Shown here piece after piece: positions 1 through 10,663 of a stretch of DNA of 64,000 bases. The notes below the pieces were generated by a model. It was not told where the DNA came from. It was given only the letters and a program-made list of their open reading frames with translations, and searched no databases. Source of the stretch: Bordetella parapertussis. Lineage in GTDB: Bacteria; Pseudomonadota; Gammaproteobacteria; Burkholderiales; Burkholderiaceae_C. The stretch covers positions 124,001-188,000 of the forward strand of contig CAMCTC010000001.1 of NCBI GenBank assembly GCA_945878355.1, given 5' to 3'. The position numbers were made by a program, and so were the translations under genes. Position 1 is the stretch's first letter. Every line of letters starts with the position of its first letter.

Positions 1-1
1 C

Positions 2-733
2 GATCTGCGCAGCCTGCGCTTCGTCAACAGCGGCTCGTCGATCGTGCCGCTGGCCTTGATCGAGGCCTTTCACGCTCGCGGACTGCCGGTCGCTCAGGTC
101 TATGGCAGCACCGAGACCGGCCCGTTCTCGATTGCGCTGCTGCCTGACGAGGCTTTGGCCCGAGCCGGCAGCGTCGGCCGGCCGGCACCTGGCGTGGCGC
201 TTCGGTTGCTCGATGAGGCAGGGTCGGACGTTGCGGTCGGTGAGGTCGGCGAGATTGCGCTGCGCGCACCCAACCTGATGCGCGGCTACCACCGCTTGCC
301 GGAGGGCGCTGGCTTTGCGGGGGGAAGGGCTCAGGGTTGGTTTGCCACCGGCGACCTGGCACGCCTGGACCAGGACGGATTTGTCACAGTGGTCGGCCGC
401 AGCAGGGACTTGATCATCTCGGGCGGCGAGAACATCTACCCGGCCGAGATCGAGAACCTGGTTGGCGCCTGGCCCGGCGTGGTCGAGGCCGCAGTGGTCG
501 GCTTGCCCGACCCTCGCTGGGGCGAGGTGCCCGTGCTGGTGCTGGTGGCATGCCCGGGCGCCGTGCTGGACTTGGCCGGACTTCAGGCCTGTCTGGTGCA
601 ACAGTTGGCACGCTACAAGCAGCCCCGCAGCGTCGTCGTCGCAGCTGGGCTGCCCAAGACAGCGCTGGGCAAGGTGCAGAAAGCGCTGCTGCGCGAGTCG
701 CTGTTGTCAGTTGGCGGCATCGCTGCCGATTGA
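2..733 (+). CDS. AMP-binding acyl-CoA synthetase, C-terminal part
   Basis: This is the C-terminal 243 residues of an ANL-superfamily adenylating enzyme; the reading frame is open to the window edge, so the start is missing. The family activates a carboxylic acid with ATP to an acyl-adenylate and passes it to coenzyme A. Visible motifs in order are YGSTETGP (family A5 region), GWFATGDLARLD (A7), GRSRDLIISGGENIYPAEIE (A8 hinge) and LPKTALGKVQK, with the catalytic A10 lysine. These are all in place, so the C-terminal domain looks intact. The N-terminal P-loop and most of the acyl pocket lie outside, so the substrate cannot be named. Fatty-acid, malonate and aryl-CoA ligases remain possible. Confidence 0.9.
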   Translation, partial: DLRSLRFVNSGSSIVPLALIEAFHARGLPVAQVYGSTETGPFSIALLPDEALARAGSVGRPAPGVALRLLDEAGSDVAVGEVGEIALRAPNLMRGYHRLPEGAGFAGGRAQGWFATGDLARLDQDGFVTVVGRSRDLIISGGENIYPAEIENLVGAWPGVVEAAVVGLPDPRWGEVPVLVLVACPGAVLDLAGLQACLVQQLARYKQPRSVVVAAGLPKTALGKVQKALLRESLLSVGGIAAD

Positions 734-772
734 GCTTGCCGGACCTAGACCAGACTGGTCAGTTCAGCAGCT

Positions 773-1309
773 TCAGTTCAAAACGATCGGCGGACTCGCG
801 GAGGCTGGCTCGGCCGGTGCGGCATTCGGCTCCGGGAAACCCCAATCCGCTTCGACCAGCGCTTGTTCGAGCAATCGCATCAAGCCGGTGGCCAGATCTT
901 CGGACAGCTCGAGCGTGATGTTGCGGCCATCGGTCTCGCGCGCGGCCAACCTCACGCCCTTGCCTTGCTGGCCTGGGCCGATATCGAAGGCCATCGGCAG
1001 CAAGGGCTCTGGCCCCAGCGGCAGGGCCGCGGGCTTGGGGTCGAAAGGCGTGGCGAAATCGGTGTTGGGCAAGGTCCTGTTGCGCGCAGCCTGAGCCATC
1101 ATCGCCTGCGCCTCGGGCAGCGCGATCGCGTGGGGTGCGACCCGGGCCATGCTGGCGAGCGTGACCACGCGGTTGAGGTGCGGCCAGAGTTGGCGCAGCA
1201 TGCGCCGGGTCAGCCAGACCGCAAACATTTCGCCGGCAGCGGTGCGCAGTTGCCACAGCACGCGGTCGGCTGTCGGCTGGTAGCGCACTTGCATCTGATG
1301 GATGTTCAC
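773..1309 (-). CDS. Conserved hypothetical protein
   Basis: A 178-residue protein on the reverse strand, convergent with the acyl-CoA synthetase and divergent from clpB. It starts at GTG; an ATG five codons further in is an alternative, and neither has a strong Shine-Dalgarno. No membrane segment, signal peptide or catalytic motif is visible. The first 45 residues are the most structured-looking part, with Trp and Arg alternating in [18 protein letters not shown]. The tail is proline- and alanine-rich. It resembles unnamed proteins I associate with Burkholderiales, but I cannot give a family or function. It is preferred over the longer reverse-strand frame ending at 1550 because that frame runs into the clpB start and has shadow-like composition. 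Confidence 0.7.
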   Translation of the reverse strand: MNIHQMQVRYQPTADRVLWQLRTAAGEMFAVWLTRRMLRQLWPHLNRVVTLASMARVAPHAIALPEAQAMMAQAARNRTLPNTDFATPFDPKPAALPLGPEPLLPMAFDIGPGQQGKGVRLAARETDGRNITLELSEDLATGLMRLLEQALVEADWGFPEPNAAPAEPASASPPIVLN

Positions 1310-1421
1310 CAGTCCATTTTAGGCAAGCCAGGGCGCTGCCGCCTGGCTTTGGTCGGATTCCATCCGGCGCTGTCGACCTGATCTTGCGCAATTTGCGGGC
1401 CTGGCGGGCGCCGGCCTTGGG

Positions 1422-1447
1422 CTTGAAATGGCGCCCAAGAGCCCAAC
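1422..1447 (+). promoter_or_regulatory. Candidate heat-shock (sigma-32) promoter of clpB
   Basis: CTTGAAA at 1422-1428 matches the sigma-32 -35 consensus, and CCCAAC at 1442-1447 is a partial match to the CCCCAT-type -10, separated by about 13 bases. It lies 27 bases before the clpB start, which suits a chaperone gene. An inverted repeat (AAGCCAGG at 1325-1332, CCTGGCTT at 1342-1349) lies upstream between the divergent genes; its role is unknown. Confidence 0.5.
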
Positions 1448-1473
1448 GTCGGAAGCTATCAGGAGGAATTGCC

Positions 1474-4077
<2,604 letters not shown>

Positions 4078-4086
4078 GCTAACTGG

Positions 4087-4125
4087 GCTGGCGGCGGGTT
4101 GGGGCTTTGTCCCGCCCGCGCCAGC
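4087..4125 (+). terminator. Hairpin after clpB, possible terminator
   Basis: GCTGGCG plus GCGGG (4087-4098) pair with CCCGC and CGCCAGC (4111-4125) around a 12-base loop, with a three-base bulge. No T-run follows, so it may be a weak or factor-dependent terminator or an mRNA 3' stabiliser. Confidence 0.35.
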
Positions 4126-4216
4126 GGCGTGCCCCAGGGTTCACTAAGATGTGAATCATGAGCCCTGCAACAGCCTTCCGTACCTGCCATTCCAGCGGCG
4201 TTGGCTGGCGCGCTGA

Positions 4217-5452
4217 ATGACCGCGCTCGTCGCCGATGACTTGAGTCCACCGCCGCTGCGCCAGGACGCCACAGTCATCGGTCTGGTCGGGCTGGCACAT
4301 GCCGTCAGCCATTTCAGCCAGTTGCTGCTCGCGCCGCTGTTCCCCTGGCTCAAGGAGGCGTTCGGGGTCAGCTACACCGAGTTGGGCCTGTTGCTGACGA
4401 TTTTCTTTGTCGTCTCGAGCGTGGTGCAGACGGCTTCGGGTTTTGTCGTCGACCGCTTCGGTCCGCGGCCTGTGCTGCTGTGTGGGCTGACACTCTTGGG
4501 CTTGGCCGCGCTGGGCTACGCTTGCAGCCAGACCTATGCGATGCTGGCGGCCTGTGCGGTGATCGCTGGCATCGGCAACGGCGTGTTCCACCCGGTGGAC
4601 TACACCTTGATCAACCGCAAGGTGCACAAGACCCGGCTCGGCCACGCCTACAGCGCTCACGGCATCACCGGCACGCTGGGCTGGGCGCTGGCGCCGTTGT
4701 TGATGGTGCCGGTGGCGATCGCCTGGGGCTGGCGCGCGGCGATGTTCAGCGCATCGGCAGTGGCTTTCCTGGTGCTGGCCGTGATGTGGTGGCAGCGCGA
4801 TCAGTTGACGTTGGAAGTGCAAGGTCCGACGGCATCAGCGGCCAGTGACAGGCCAGCCGAGGGGCCGTTCGACTTTCTGCGCATCCCCGCCGTATGGATG
4901 TGCTTCGGCTTTTTCTTCTTCTCCGCGATCGCTCTCAGCGTGGTGCAGAGTTTTGCGCCTGAGTCGGCGCGGCAGTTGCACGGTGTGCCGCAGCACTGGG
5001 TAGCCCTGTGCCTGTCGGTCTACATGGTCGGCAGCGCCTGCGGCATGGTGGGCGGTGGCTTTCTGGCCTCCGACCCGGTGCGCTGCGAGCGCGTGGTCGG
5101 TGTCGGCATGGGGCTGGCAGCCAGCATCGCGCTGATGGTGGCTTTTTTGCCGATCTACGCCGGCGCTGTGCCGCTGATGTTCGCGCTGATGGGTCTGTTC
5201 TCGGGCAGCGCAAGTCCGTCGCGCGACCTGCTGGTCAAGCGTTCGACGCCCGAAAACGCCAGCGGACGGGTCTTTGGCGTGGTCTATGCGGGTCTGGACA
5301 TCGGTCAGGCGATCGCGCCGCTGATCTTCGGCCGCCTGATGGACATGCATCAGTACCGCGACGTCTGGATCGGCCTGGCGCTGGTGCAACTGGTGCTGAT
5401 CGTCAGTGCCTTCAACGTGCGGCGGGTACGGCGCGAATTGCGGCCGGCTTGA
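4217..5452 (+). CDS. MFS transporter
   Basis: A 411-residue major facilitator superfamily protein of the inner membrane, with about 12 hydrophobic segments in two bundles. The loop between helices 2 and 3 carries the family signature as GFVVDRFGPRPVLLCG (about residues 76-91), and helix 4 contains GIGNGVFHPVDYTLIN. That FHP motif recalls the fosmidomycin-resistance (Fsr) and related efflux groups. Substrate is unknown. The start is an ATG overlapping no other gene; 139 bases separate it from clpB. A thiamine-diphosphate enzyme follows after 76 bases, which could indicate export or uptake of a related compound, but this is only proximity. No regulator gene is adjacent. Confidence 0.9.
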   Translation: MTALVADDLSPPPLRQDATVIGLVGLAHAVSHFSQLLLAPLFPWLKEAFGVSYTELGLLLTIFFVVSSVVQTASGFVVDRFGPRPVLLCGLTLLGLAALGYACSQTYAMLAACAVIAGIGNGVFHPVDYTLINRKVHKTRLGHAYSAHGITGTLGWALAPLLMVPVAIAWGWRAAMFSASAVAFLVLAVMWWQRDQLTLEVQGPTASAASDRPAEGPFDFLRIPAVWMCFGFFFFSAIALSVVQSFAPESARQLHGVPQHWVALCLSVYMVGSACGMVGGGFLASDPVRCERVVGVGMGLAASIALMVAFLPIYAGAVPLMFALMGLFSGSASPSRDLLVKRSTPENASGRVFGVVYAGLDIGQAIAPLIFGRLMDMHQYRDVWIGLALVQLVLIVSAFNVRRVRRELRPA

Positions 5453-5492
5453 CGCATTTCTTCTCGTAAATCCCTTCGATCCCAGGCCTGCT

Positions 5493-5498
5493 GATAAT
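5493..5498 (+). promoter_or_regulatory. Possible -10 element
   Basis: GATAAT (5 of 6 to the TATAAT consensus) lies 30 bases before the start of the thiamine-diphosphate enzyme. No good -35 hexamer is visible at 16-18 bases upstream, so this is a weak call. Confidence 0.3.
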
Positions 5499-5528
5499 CG
5501 GCAGTTCTCACCCAACCGAGGTATCTCG

Positions 5529-7238
5529 ATGAACCCCAGACCCGCCGGCCATGTCCTCGTTGAAGCCCTGGTCGCCCAGGGCGTTCACACCGCATTCGGC
5601 GTGCCGGGTGAGAGCTACCTGGCGGTGCTCGACGGCTTCCACCAGCACCGAGACCAGATCCGCTTCATTGCCTGCAGGCAGGAGGGCGGCGCGGCCTTCA
5701 TGGCCGAGGCCCAGGGCAAGCTCACGGGCCGGCCCGGCATCTGCTTCGTCACCCGGGGCCCGGGCGCGACCAATGCCAGCATTGGCATCCACACGGCGTT
5801 TCAGGACTCGACGCCGCTGATCCTGTTCGTCGGCCAGGTCGCCAGCGACCAGCGCGACCGCGAGGCATTCCAGGAACTCGATTACCGCCAGATGTTCGGC
5901 CCCGGCACGCTGGGCCTGGCCAAGTGGGTGGGTGAGATACAGGATGCCGACCGCCTGCCCGAATACATCGCCCGCGCTTTTCACACCGCGCTGCAGGGCC
6001 GGCCTGGCCCGGTGGTGCTGGTGTTGCCAGAGGACATGCTGACCGAGTTGACCGCAGCACCTGTGCTGCCTCGGGTCGAGCCCGCGCAGGCCTGGCCCGC
6101 GCCCGGCGCGCTGCGCGACCTGCGCGCGATGCTGCTGGCGGCGCAGCGCCCGATGCTGATCGCCGGCGGTAGCGGCTGGGACGCCGAGGCTGCCCGCGCG
6201 CTGCAGCGTTTTGCCGAGAACTGGCAGATCCCGGTGGGCTGCGGATTCCGTTTTCAGGACACCTTCGACAACCGCCATCCGCTGTATGCCGGCGACGTGG
6301 GGATCGGTCTGAGCCCCAAGCTGGCGCAGCGCGTCAAGGACGCCGACCTGATCATCGCGTTGGGCGTGCGACTGGGCGAGATGACCACTGGCGGCTACAC
6401 CTTGCTGACACCGCCACGCCCGACGCAGAAGCTGGTCCACATCCACGCTGGCGCCGAGGAACTGGGTCGGGTCTACGCCGCCGATCTGCTGATGCAGTCG
6501 TCCATGGCCTGCGCGGCCAAGGCGTTGGAGACGCTGGCTGCGCCGCCCAGCCTGCCCTGGGGTGAATGGGCTGCCACGGCCCATGTTGATTACGAGGCCA
6601 ACCATGTGGCGCCGCCCGTCGCGCCGCTCGACATGGCGGTGGTGATGAAGACCGTGCAGCGCTTGGCGCCGGCCGACACTGTCTACACCAACGGCGCGGG
6701 CAATTTCAGTGGCTGGCTGCACCGCTATGTGCGCTACTTCGGGCTGCAGCACCATGGTCGCACCCAGTTGGCCCCGACGTCGGGGTCTATGGGTTATGGC
6801 TTTCCGGCCGCGGTGGCAGCGGCGCTGCTGTACCCCGAGCGAACCGTTGTCAACGTGGCAGGCGACGGTGACTTCCTGATGACTGGCCAGGAACTCGCCA
6901 CGGCCTCGGGCTATGGCGCCAACCGGGGCGCGGGTCGGCTGGTCAGCCTGGTGGTCGACAACGGCACGTTCGGCACGATCCGCATGCACCAGGAGCGTGA
7001 GTACCCGGGCCGGGTCAGCGGCAGCGACCTGTTCAACCCCGATTTCGCCGCGATGGCGCGGGCTTTCGGCTGGCGTGCTGCCTGCGTGCAGACCACTGAG
7101 GCATTCGAAGCCTGTTTCGCCGAGGCCATGCAGCCAGGCGCGCCGATGCTGATCCACCTCAAACTCGACCCCGACGTCATCAACAGCCGCGCCACGCTGG
7201 CCTCGATCCGCGAAGCAGCGATCAAGGCCGGGCGCTGA
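5529..7238 (+). CDS. Thiamine-diphosphate enzyme, acetolactate-synthase-like
   Basis: A 569-residue enzyme with the three-domain layout of acetolactate synthase large subunits: N-terminal pyrimidine-binding domain with the activating glutamate in CRQEGGAAF (about Glu52) and GPGATNA; a middle domain; and a C-terminal pyrophosphate-binding domain with GDGDFLMTG and the VVDNGTFGTI end of the metal/ThDP motif. The start is the ATG before NPRPAG; the frame is open 41 codons further but into the transporter gene. No ilvN regulatory subunit or ilvC is adjacent, so a role in branched-chain amino acid synthesis is doubtful. Oxalyl-CoA decarboxylase, glyoxylate carboligase and sulfoacetaldehyde acetyltransferase are sister families; I cannot choose among them. 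Confidence 0.88.
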   Translation: MNPRPAGHVLVEALVAQGVHTAFGVPGESYLAVLDGFHQHRDQIRFIACRQEGGAAFMAEAQGKLTGRPGICFVTRGPGATNASIGIHTAFQDSTPLILFVGQVASDQRDREAFQELDYRQMFGPGTLGLAKWVGEIQDADRLPEYIARAFHTALQGRPGPVVLVLPEDMLTELTAAPVLPRVEPAQAWPAPGALRDLRAMLLAAQRPMLIAGGSGWDAEAARALQRFAENWQIPVGCGFRFQDTFDNRHPLYAGDVGIGLSPKLAQRVKDADLIIALGVRLGEMTTGGYTLLTPPRPTQKLVHIHAGAEELGRVYAADLLMQSSMACAAKALETLAAPPSLPWGEWAATAHVDYEANHVAPPVAPLDMAVVMKTVQRLAPADTVYTNGAGNFSGWLHRYVRYFGLQHHGRTQLAPTSGSMGYGFPAAVAAALLYPERTVVNVAGDGDFLMTGQELATASGYGANRGAGRLVSLVVDNGTFGTIRMHQEREYPGRVSGSDLFNPDFAAMARAFGWRAACVQTTEAFEACFAEAMQPGAPMLIHLKLDPDVINSRATLASIREAAIKAGR

Positions 7239-7362
7239 ACAGCCAGCGGGGGCACTCAACGTGGTGCGTGAAGGCGCGCAGGCGCGATCATTGGGTGCCC
7301 TGGATTGACGACTCACCGCGCCGCCATGACTTTTTCTTGCCCTTTGATCGAAAGCCACTGAG

Positions 7363-8208
7363 ATGACGATTGCCCGCTTGTCCGAGGTCGCGCTGGAATA
7401 TTTCGAGCATGGAGAGGGCCCCGATGTGGTGGTCTTTGTGCATGGCTATCAGGCCTCCGCGCGGGTCTGGTACGGCGTGCAGCAAGCATTGCCGGCGCAG
7501 CGCTACCGGTCCATCGCGGTCAACAACCGCGGTGCTGGCGCGTCGCAGGCGCCGCCGCTGGAGAGCGACTTCACGGTCCAGAAGTTCGCTGCCGACCTCT
7601 TTGAGCTCGTCAGCCAGCTCAAGCTCGACCGGTTCACGCTGGTCGGCCATTCGATGGGCGGTGCGACGGTGGCGCAGTTCGCGGTCGATCACCCAGGCAT
7701 GGTCAGCGCGCTGGTGCTGCTCGATCCGGCCAGCCCGAATGGCGCGCCGTTGGATGCCGCGCAGATCGAGGTGTTGCTGGACCAGCGCATGGTGTTGCGC
7801 CGCGAGCAGCAGGCCCGGGGCGGTGGCGGTGACGGGATCGACGCGCGTGGCGAGGGTTTCGATGCCGAGCAACTGCAGCAGCTGATGCGCGACATCGCCG
7901 CTGCGCCTGAGCGCCGTCTGCGCGGATCGATGCGATCGATGTTGCAACTGCGCCTGGTCGATCGCGTGAAGCTGCTGCCGATGCCGGTGCTGCTCGCAGC
8001 GGGCGACCGCGACGCGATCATCCCTCTGGAGAACATGCTCGCCACCTGGGCGATGTACCCCAAGGGCACGGGTCTGCATGTCTGGCACGGCGAGGGCCAC
8101 TCGCCCAACCTCGACTGCCCCGAGCAGGTCGCGGCGCTGCTGCGTCGATTCATCGAAACGCCGCGCGCAGCCCAGAGCAGAGTGGACCGCAGCGCTTCGG
8201 GTCGATAG
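7363..8208 (+). CDS. Alpha/beta-fold hydrolase
   Basis: A 281-residue alpha/beta hydrolase with no signal peptide, so probably cytosolic. Visible elements: oxyanion segment VVFVHGYQAS (about 22-31), nucleophile elbow GHSMGG with the catalytic serine (about residue 88), the acid in AAGDRDAIIP and the histidine in GEGHSPN near the C-terminus. The triad appears complete. The family includes esterases, C-C bond hydrolases and haloperoxidase-like enzymes; nothing here decides the substrate. It follows the thiamine-diphosphate enzyme in the same direction with a 124-base gap, so it may or may not share a transcript. Confidence 0.9.
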   Translation: MTIARLSEVALEYFEHGEGPDVVVFVHGYQASARVWYGVQQALPAQRYRSIAVNNRGAGASQAPPLESDFTVQKFAADLFELVSQLKLDRFTLVGHSMGGATVAQFAVDHPGMVSALVLLDPASPNGAPLDAAQIEVLLDQRMVLRREQQARGGGGDGIDARGEGFDAEQLQQLMRDIAAAPERRLRGSMRSMLQLRLVDRVKLLPMPVLLAAGDRDAIIPLENMLATWAMYPKGTGLHVWHGEGHSPNLDCPEQVAALLRRFIETPRAAQSRVDRSASGR

Positions 8209-8503
8209 ACGCGTGCGCGCTTGACGAGCGGTAGCGTGAAAGTATCGGAAGCGCATTTTTCTACCGATCTAACTGCGCAGCCTTGACGCTCAGGCACCTA
8301 TCAAAATAGCGCCAGGATGCCCTACCGCGCACCGATGACTTCGCGTTAAGGGCAACGTGGCGGCGGCGAGGATGAGGGCCTCCAGGCTACCCTAGAGGTT
8401 TGCAGGAGGCGGCGGGTCAGCGAAAAGTCGTCACTATGCGCACGCCGGTGGCGCTGTATGCAGTTCAACTAGGTCAGGATCTGTTGCGCTTCGAGGAGCG
8501 ATG
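8209..8503. other. Non-coding stretch between hydrolase and tRNA-Leu terminator
   Basis: About 295 bases with no gene I can support on either strand. GCGCTT and AAGCGC near 8217-8257 could form a long-loop hairpin followed by ATTTTT, a weak terminator candidate for the hydrolase. A 22-codon frame (ATG near 8435) has no ribosome site and resembles nothing I know. The stretch reads less GC-rich than its surroundings. Confidence 0.4.
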
Positions 8504-8536
8504 AAAAAGGCCTCTAAGTGATTGATTCACCCAGAG
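8504..8536 (-). terminator. Intrinsic terminator of tRNA-Leu(UAA)
   Basis: Read on the reverse strand, a 10-base-pair stem (8527-8536 with 8512-8521, two G-U pairs) with a five-base loop is followed by five consecutive T. It lies 37 bases past the 3' end of the tRNA gene, in the right orientation. Confidence 0.7.
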
Positions 8537-8572
8537 ACCTGACTCAACATGCGTCAACCTGAAAAGCTCATG

Positions 8573-8657
8573 TGGTGCGCAGGACGGGAATCGAACCCGT
8601 ACGCCCGAAGGCTGCGGGTTTTAAGCCCGCTACGTCTACCAGTTCCGTCACCCGCGC
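8573..8657 (-). tRNA. tRNA-Leu (anticodon UAA)
   Basis: On the reverse strand the 85-base gene has a 7-bp acceptor stem (GCGCGGG with CCTGCGC, one G-U), the leucine-type D arm GGTAGACG, anticodon loop CTTAAAA giving UAA, a long variable arm around CAGCCTTCGGGCG, T arm GGTTCGATTC, and an encoded CCA. The long variable arm marks it as class II. A possible -10 (TATCAT, 8667-8672 reverse strand) precedes it. Confidence 0.97.
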
Positions 8658-8824
8658 AATACTCCGATGATAGGTGGTGACGGCCTGCGCCTGATGCCCA
8701 GGTACAGGATCGACGGGATGCCACACTGCAGCTGGCGGCGGCTGACCATGATCTAGCCCCGCTGCCGGGTTGAACAGCCCTGGCACAATGGCAACAAATA
8801 GCACGATCGTTCGATTTTCTGCCA

Positions 8825-8853
8825 TAGGCTGTCCATGGCCGGCGGCTTAGAAT
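8825..8853 (+). promoter_or_regulatory. Candidate promoter of etfB-etfA
   Basis: TAGAAT at 8848-8853 matches the -10 consensus in 5 of 6 positions, with a weak -35 (TAGGCT, 8825-8830) exactly 17 bases upstream. It lies 51 bases before the etfB start, in a gap between divergent genes where a rightward promoter is required. Confidence 0.42.
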
Positions 8854-8904
8854 CGAAATCAACTTAGATCAACGTCTGTCCAACCAGTCCAGGAGCCGCT
8901 CGAC

Positions 8905-9654
8905 ATGAAGGTATTGGTACCCGTGAAGCGTGTTGTCGACTACAACGTCAAGGTGCGCGTGAAGTCCGACGGCACCGGTGTTGACATCGCCAACGTCAAG
9001 ATGAGCATGAACCCCTTCGACGAGATTGCTGTCGAAGAAGCGGTTCGTTTGCGTGAAAAAGGCTTCGCCACTGAGGTGATCGTCGTGTCTTGCGGCGTCA
9101 CGCAGTGCCAGGAGACGCTGCGCACCGCGATGGCGATCGGCGCTGACCGTGCGATCTTGGTTGAATGCGCGGATGAGTTGCAGCCGCTGGCGGTGTCCAA
9201 GTTGCTCAAGGCGCTGGTCGACAAGGAGCAGCCCGGGTTGATCATCCTGGGCAAGCAGGCGATCGACGACGACTGCAACCAGACCGGCCAGATGCTGGCC
9301 GCGCTGGCTGGCCTGTCACAAGGTACTTTTGCCAGCAAGGTCGAGATCGTTGATGGCAAGGCCCGGGTCACGCGCGAGATCGACGGTGGTTCTGAGATCC
9401 TCAGCCTGAGCCTGCCGGCGGTGATCACCACCGACCTGCGCCTGAACGAGCCGCGCTATGTCACGCTGCCCAACATCATGAAGGCCAAGAAGAAGCCGCT
9501 AGAGGTCTTCAAGCCGGCCGACCTGGGCGTTGATGTGACGCCGCGGATCAAGACCCTCAAGGTTGTCGAGCCGCCCAAGCGCGGTGCCGGCATCAAGGTG
9601 GCCGATGTCGCCACGCTGGTGAACAAGCTCAAGAACGAAGCGAAGGTGATCTGA
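8905..9654 (+). CDS. etfB: Electron transfer flavoprotein, beta subunit
   Basis: The 249-residue small ETF subunit. With EtfA it forms a cytosolic FAD- and AMP-binding heterodimer that takes electrons from acyl-CoA dehydrogenases and hands them to ETF-quinone oxidoreductase. The protein opens with [20 protein letters not shown] and shows the conserved [17 protein letters not shown] segment (about 32-49), plus the [16 protein letters not shown] nucleotide-binding region (about 120-135). The length is normal. The ATG is preceded by CCAGGAG. The stop codon is separated from the etfA start by a single base, so the two subunits should be co-translated. An acyl-CoA dehydrogenase lies two genes downstream, matching the partner role. 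Confidence 0.98.
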   Translation: MKVLVPVKRVVDYNVKVRVKSDGTGVDIANVKMSMNPFDEIAVEEAVRLREKGFATEVIVVSCGVTQCQETLRTAMAIGADRAILVECADELQPLAVSKLLKALVDKEQPGLIILGKQAIDDDCNQTGQMLAALAGLSQGTFASKVEIVDGKARVTREIDGGSEILSLSLPAVITTDLRLNEPRYVTLPNIMKAKKKPLEVFKPADLGVDVTPRIKTLKVVEPPKRGAGIKVADVATLVNKLKNEAKVI

Positions 9655-9655
9655 G

Positions 9656-10588
<933 letters not shown>

Positions 10589-10622
10589 TGCGCTGGCGCT
10601 GATGCCTGCTTGACCCTTTCCT

Positions 10623-10651
10623 GGGCGCCTTTCGTGGCGCCCTTGTTTTTT
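10623..10651 (+). terminator. Intrinsic terminator between etfA and the acyl-CoA dehydrogenase
   Basis: GGGCGCC (10623-10629) and GGCGCCC (10636-10642) form a perfect 7-bp stem with loop TTTCGT, followed by TTGTTTTTT. The T-run ends three bases before the GGAG ribosome site of the next gene, so this hairpin sits directly in front of that gene's translation start. Confidence 0.8.
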
Positions 10652-10663
10652 CTGGAGACTGCA

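Noticed and set aside
8430-8505. 22-codon frame starting ATG near 8435
   Set aside because: No ribosome site, no family resemblance, and it ends just before the tRNA terminator; chance frame.
8568-8825. 85-codon reverse-strand frame ending ELVDVAGLKPAAFGRTGSIPVLRTT
   Set aside because: The C-terminal part is a translation of the tRNA-Leu(UAA) gene, a familiar false protein.
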